A DNA stretch of 64,000 bases, from positions 1 to 64,000 of the forward strand of contig JAEERY010000052.1 in NCBI GenBank assembly GCA_016286035.1, given 5' to 3'. The stretch's first letter is position 1; each line of letters begins with the position of its first letter. Source of the stretch: Lachnospiraceae bacterium. Lineage in GTDB: Bacteria > Bacillota > Clostridia > Lachnospirales > Lachnospiraceae. The position numbers were made by a program, and so were the translations under genes. The notes beneath the pieces are model-generated. The model had not been told where the DNA came from and did no database searches. It saw nothing but the letters and a program-made list of their open reading frames with translations. This document shows, piece after piece, positions 60,373 through 64,000 of this stretch.

Positions 60373-62421
60373 ATGAAATCCAGGATAAAGGTTAAGGGTG
60401 CGCTGCACCTGTATCTGTATGCTCTTTTATATATTACGATCCTGTTGGCTATAGTTGCGGTCGTGATAGCTTTCTTCCCGCAGTATGCGGGTCTATTGGT
60501 CGGACTGAGTGCGATCATCAGTTTTATCATGTTCCTGTTTCTCTATATCAGAAAAGGCAATGTGATAGTGGACGATCTTGTCAGCTTTGCGACGGAGTAC
60601 GGTCAGGTCCAGAGCAAGCTGCTTCGTGAGATGGAGCTTCCGTATGCTTTGCTTGATGATTCGGGCAAGGTTATATGGAGTAACAGAGCATTTGATGATC
60701 TGACACACAAAAAGATCGGTTCAAACAGATCCATAGCATCCATTTTTCCGGAAGCTAGCCATGATAAGTTAAACGGAGAAGAGGATTATGGGGAGTTTCC
60801 CATATCATATGAGAACGGTGAATATCTTGCCAGATTCAGAAGAATCGCTCTTGACGGTATGATAAAGCACAGCGATCTTGTTGACAGCGATGACTACGAA
60901 GGCTATATGACGGCACTGTATCTGTTTGATGAGACAGCGCTAAGGATAGCTCTTAAGGAGAATGATGACCAGTCTCTTGCTGTGGCTTTACTGTATCTTG
61001 ATAATTACGACGAAGCACTTGAGAGTATAGAAGAAGTAAGAAGATCCCTTCTTACAGCACTTATAGACGGAAAGATAAACAAGTACATCTCATCTCTTGA
61101 TGGTATCTCTAAGAAACTTGAGAAGGATAAATTCCTTGTTATCTTAAGAAAGAAATCCGTTAAACAGCTTCAGGACAGCAAGTTTGATATCTTAGATGTG
61201 GTAAAGAGCGTAAACATCGGAAATGAGATGAGCGTTACCATAAGCATGGGTGTAGGTCTTGACGGACTTACATATTCTCAGAATTATGAGTTTGCACGAG
61301 CAGCTATCGATCTTGCACTCGGCAGAGGCGGTGATCAGGCGGTTGTAAAGACTACCGATAAGATCACATACTACGGCGGTAAGAGTCAGCAGGTTGAAAA
61401 GAATACAAGAGTTAAAGCCAGAGTAAAGGCACATGCTCTTCATGAGATCATAACCAGTAAGGACAGAGTTCTTATAATGGGTCACAGACTCGGAGACGTC
61501 GACAGTTTCGGTGCATCAGTGGGTATTGCCCGTATAGCCAAGACTTTAGACAGAAAGGCACATATCGTTCTCAATGAAGTATCCGCTTCGTTAAAACCCA
61601 TGAGGGATCTGTATATGAAGCAGGATGATTTTGAAGAGGATATGCTCGTTACTCCTGAACAGGCAGTCGATCTTGCCGGAACCGGTGCCGTACTTGTTGT
61701 GGTCGATGTTAACAAACCGAGTATTACGGAATGTCCTGAACTCTTAAAGATGTGTAAATCCATTGTGGTTTTAGATCATCACAGACAGGGAACGGAAAGC
61801 ATCGAGAATGCAACTCTTTCATATGTTGAGGCTTATGCATCATCGGCATGTGAGATGGTAACCGAGATATTACAGTATATCTCAGATGGCATAAAGCTTA
61901 AGGCTGAAGAGGCTGATATCATGTATTCCGGCATGATGCTTGATACCAATAACTTTATGACAAAGACCGGTGTAAGAACATTTGAGGCGGCAGCATATTT
62001 AAGAAGAGCAGGTGCCGATGTATCCCGTGTACGTAAGCTGTTCAGAGATGATGCAAATGCCTATAAGGCAAAAGCAGATACCGTCAGTCATGCAGTAATT
62101 TACAGAGATATGTTTGCCATAGCTCCCTGCTCACCGGTTCAGTCGGTTCAGAGTCCCACGGAGATCGGAGCTCAGGCGGCAAACGATCTGTTGAATATCC
62201 GGGGTGTAAAGGGAAGTTTTGTATGCACACCATATCAGGACAGAGTTTATATAAGCGCAAGATCCATAGATGAAGTGAATGTCCAGGTTATCATGGAAAG
62301 AATGGGTGGCGGTGGTCATATGAATATGGCAGGCGCCCAGATAGAGGGAGTAAGTGTTGATGAGGCCATGGCACAACTTAAATACACTCTTGATACCATG
62401 CTGGATGAAGGAGATATCTAG
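60373..62421 (+). CDS. gdpP: c-di-AMP phosphodiesterase, DHH family
   Basis: A 682-residue GdpP. Two transmembrane helices (about 14-35 and 38-58) precede a PAS-like domain (LLDDSGKVIWSNRAF), a degenerate GGDEF domain without GGDEF and a DHH-DHHA1 phosphodiesterase (MGHRLGDVDSFGA, D468-H-H470, GGGGHMNMAGAQ). It hydrolyses c-di-AMP, controlling potassium and turgor and cell-wall balance. GAGGTT precedes the ATG; an ATGTG/CACAT inverted repeat lies at 60312-60325. It is followed by rplI and dnaB, as in many Firmicutes. Confidence 0.95.
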   Translation: MKSRIKVKGALHLYLYALLYITILLAIVAVVIAFFPQYAGLLVGLSAIISFIMFLFLYIRKGNVIVDDLVSFATEYGQVQSKLLREMELPYALLDDSGKVIWSNRAFDDLTHKKIGSNRSIASIFPEASHDKLNGEEDYGEFPISYENGEYLARFRRIALDGMIKHSDLVDSDDYEGYMTALYLFDETALRIALKENDDQSLAVALLYLDNYDEALESIEEVRRSLLTALIDGKINKYISSLDGISKKLEKDKFLVILRKKSVKQLQDSKFDILDVVKSVNIGNEMSVTISMGVGLDGLTYSQNYEFARAAIDLALGRGGDQAVVKTTDKITYYGGKSQQVEKNTRVKARVKAHALHEIITSKDRVLIMGHRLGDVDSFGASVGIARIAKTLDRKAHIVLNEVSASLKPMRDLYMKQDDFEEDMLVTPEQAVDLAGTGAVLVVVDVNKPSITECPELLKMCKSIVVLDHHRQGTESIENATLSYVEAYASSACEMVTEILQYISDGIKLKAEEADIMYSGMMLDTNNFMTKTGVRTFEAAAYLRRAGADVSRVRKLFRDDANAYKAKADTVSHAVIYRDMFAIAPCSPVQSVQSPTEIGAQAANDLLNIRGVKGSFVCTPYQDRVYISARSIDEVNVQVIMERMGGGGHMNMAGAQIEGVSVDEAMAQLKYTLDTMLDEGDI

Positions 62422-62450
62422 ACATAATATAATGAAAGGTAGTAACACAT

Positions 62451-62900
62451 ATGAAAGTAATATTACTTGAAGATGTTAAGAGCCTTGGAAAAAAAGGCGA
62501 TATCGTTGATGTAAACGAGGGCTATGCCCGTAACTGTATATTGAAGAAGAAACTTGGCGTGGAAGCAAACACGGCTAACATGAATGACCTTAAGCTTAAG
62601 AAAAACAATGAAGCAAAGGTTGCACAGGAGCAGCTGGAAGCAGCACAGAGCTTTGCAAAAGATTTAGAGAGTAAAGAAGTTATTGTCAGCATCAAAGCCG
62701 GCGAGGGCGGAAAACTCTTTGGCTCTGTAACCGCAAAAGAGATAGCACAGGCATTTAAGGATCAGTGCAAGGTTGATATAGATAAAAAGAAGATACAGCT
62801 TGCAGAACCCATTAAATCATTTGGAGTATTTGACGTTCCGGTAAAACTGCATCCTCAGGTAACCGGTTCGCTTAAGGTTAAAGTGAAAGAACAGAATTGA
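62451..62900 (+). CDS. rplI: 50S ribosomal protein L9
   Basis: A 149-residue L9 of standard length. The N-terminal domain MKVILLEDVKSLGKKGDIVDV with GYARNC/N-type loop, a long connecting helix and the C-terminal domain (FGSVTAKEIAQAF) are typical. It binds 23S rRNA and helps maintain reading frame. GAAAGG precedes the ATG; dnaB starts one base after its stop, giving the conserved gdpP-rplI-dnaB order. Confidence 0.97.
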   Translation: MKVILLEDVKSLGKKGDIVDVNEGYARNCILKKKLGVEANTANMNDLKLKKNNEAKVAQEQLEAAQSFAKDLESKEVIVSIKAGEGGKLFGSVTAKEIAQAFKDQCKVDIDKKKIQLAEPIKSFGVFDVPVKLHPQVTGSLKVKVKEQN

Positions 62901-62901
62901 T

Positions 62902-64000
62902 ATGTCAGAAGAAGCTATTTTACGAAGATCACTTCCCAACAGCATAGAGGCGGAACAGTCAGTCATAGGATCGATGCTCATTGACAGGGATGGAATATCG
63001 ATAGCATCCGAGATCATTAATTCAGATGATTTTTATAACAGACAGCTTGGCATTATATTTGATTCCATGGTGGAATTATATAATGAAGGCAAGCCTGTCG
63101 ATCCGGTCACTCTTCAGGACAGATTAAAGGAAAAGGATGTACCGCCGGAAGTCAGCAGTCTGGAATATATAGGTAATATCGTTGCCAATGTTCCGACGGC
63201 CTATAATATCAGATATTATGCGCAGATAGTATCGGAGAGATCTACCTTAAGAAAACTCATAAAGCTTATGGGTGAGATCGAGAATGCATGTTACGAAGGC
63301 AAAGAGCCTATGGAAGATATCCTGGACAATACAGAGAGAAAAGTCTTTGAACTTGTTCAGAAAAGAAATACCGGCGACATGGTACCGATAAGACAGGTCG
63401 TGGTCAATGCACTGGATCGTATTCAGTCCGCATATATGGCCAAAGGAACCGTTACAGGTATACCGACAGGATTTGTCGATCTCGATTATATGACATCTGG
63501 CATGCAGCCATCTGACCTTGTGCTCATAGCGGCCAGACCTTCAATGGGTAAGACGGCATTTGTTTTAAACATTGCCCAGCATATGGCTTTCAAAGAGAAG
63601 AAGGGCGTAGTCATCTTTTCTCTTGAGATGAGCAAGGAACAGCTGGTTAACCGTATATTCTCACTTGAGTCGAGAGTAGATGCTCAGCATCTTAGAAACG
63701 GTAAGCTTGATGACAGTGAGTGGGAAAAACTGGTTGAATCTGCAGGCGTCATTGGGTCATCGAATCTTATAATCGATGATACCCCGGGTATATCGATCGG
63801 TGAATTAAGAAGCAAATGCAGAAAATATAAGATGGATCATCCGCTTGATATTGTTATCATCGACTATCTTCAGTTGATGAGCGGAAGCGGAAAAGCAGAC
63901 AGCAGACAGCAAGAGATATCTGAAATATCTAGATCGCTCAAAGGTCTTGCAAGAGAACTCAATGTTCCGGTTGTGGCACTCAGCCAGCTGAGTCGAGCTG
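62902..64000 (+). CDS. dnaB: Replicative DNA helicase, 3' end outside window
   Basis: An open frame from the ATG at 62902 to the window edge (366 codons, no stop). The N-terminal primase-interaction domain begins LPNSIEAEQSVIGSML; the RecA-like domain has Walker A ARPSMGKT (211-218), IFSLEMSKEQL and IVIIDYLQLMSG (Walker B), and ALSQLSR near the edge. It unwinds DNA at the replication fork as a hexamer. It begins one base after rplI. Roughly the last fifth of the usual 440-450 residues is missing. Confidence 0.97.
   Translation, partial: MSEEAILRRSLPNSIEAEQSVIGSMLIDRDGISIASEIINSDDFYNRQLGIIFDSMVELYNEGKPVDPVTLQDRLKEKDVPPEVSSLEYIGNIVANVPTAYNIRYYAQIVSERSTLRKLIKLMGEIENACYEGKEPMEDILDNTERKVFELVQKRNTGDMVPIRQVVVNALDRIQSAYMAKGTVTGIPTGFVDLDYMTSGMQPSDLVLIAARPSMGKTAFVLNIAQHMAFKEKKGVVIFSLEMSKEQLVNRIFSLESRVDAQHLRNGKLDDSEWEKLVESAGVIGSSNLIIDDTPGISIGELRSKCRKYKMDHPLDIVIIDYLQLMSGSGKADSRQQEISEISRSLKGLARELNVPVVALSQLSRA

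Overview
The window (64 kb, about 40% GC by eye) looks like chromosome of an anaerobic Firmicute, most likely a Lachnospiraceae such as Butyrivibrio or Pseudobutyrivibrio. This rests on gene content and style: S6-SSB-S18-GdpP-L9-DnaB order, XylF/LytS/YesN sugar sensing, a two-gene SufC-SufB system, CPBP proteases, ECF sigma/zf-HC2 modules and strong AGGAGG ribosome-binding sites. No rRNA, prophage, insertion sequence or CRISPR array was seen.

Layout. 1-3530 is an accessory-looking block: an unrecognised pair of overlapping small genes, a beta-CASP-like metallo-beta-lactamase nuclease and an AT-richer PD-(D/E)XK nuclease-like gene. It ends in a 450-base gap with paired direct repeats. 3984-6091 carries an HD hydrolase, an iron-sulfur-type flavoprotein and a DUF89 phosphatase. 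6288-13255 holds an ECF sigma factor with its membrane partner, a CPBP protease, a PaaK-like ligase, a zinc-ribbon membrane protein and an XRE regulator. 13514-16891 holds a cyclic-nucleotide-gated-looking NhaC antiporter and a reverse-strand sigma/anti-sigma pair. 17153-26363 is a sensory cluster: anchored sugar-binding protein, LytS-type kinase, YesN-type regulator, XylF-like lipoprotein, three small membrane proteins (two with zinc ribbons) and a LacI-like/GGDEF fusion. 26396-34525 is metabolic: class II aldolase, rhomboid, SufC-SufB, HAD, a PaaK paralogue lacking its P-loop, nucleotidyltransferase, GalE and RelQ. 34692-43830 holds a hendecad coiled-coil membrane protein, an M23 peptidase, MurA, a nuclease-helicase, tRNA-Gly(CCC), CYTH, AroB and an ECF S-component. 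44008-47327 is a second sigma/anti-sigma operon. 47477-51720 is a patch of small modifying enzymes including a broken acetyltransferase. 51818-58995 carries PlsC, a sirtuin, a CHASE2-adenylate cyclase, a GAF-HD-GYP protein and a FecR-like surface protein. 59132-64000 is the conserved ribosomal/replication operon, running off the end inside dnaB.

The genes share a signalling theme. Enzymes or receptors for cAMP (cyclase, cNMP-binding antiporter), c-di-GMP (GGDEF, HD-GYP), c-di-AMP (GdpP) and (p)ppGpp (RelQ) all lie here, with three ECF sigma modules and a sugar-responsive two-component system. All functions are read from motifs and gene order; no search or computation was run.
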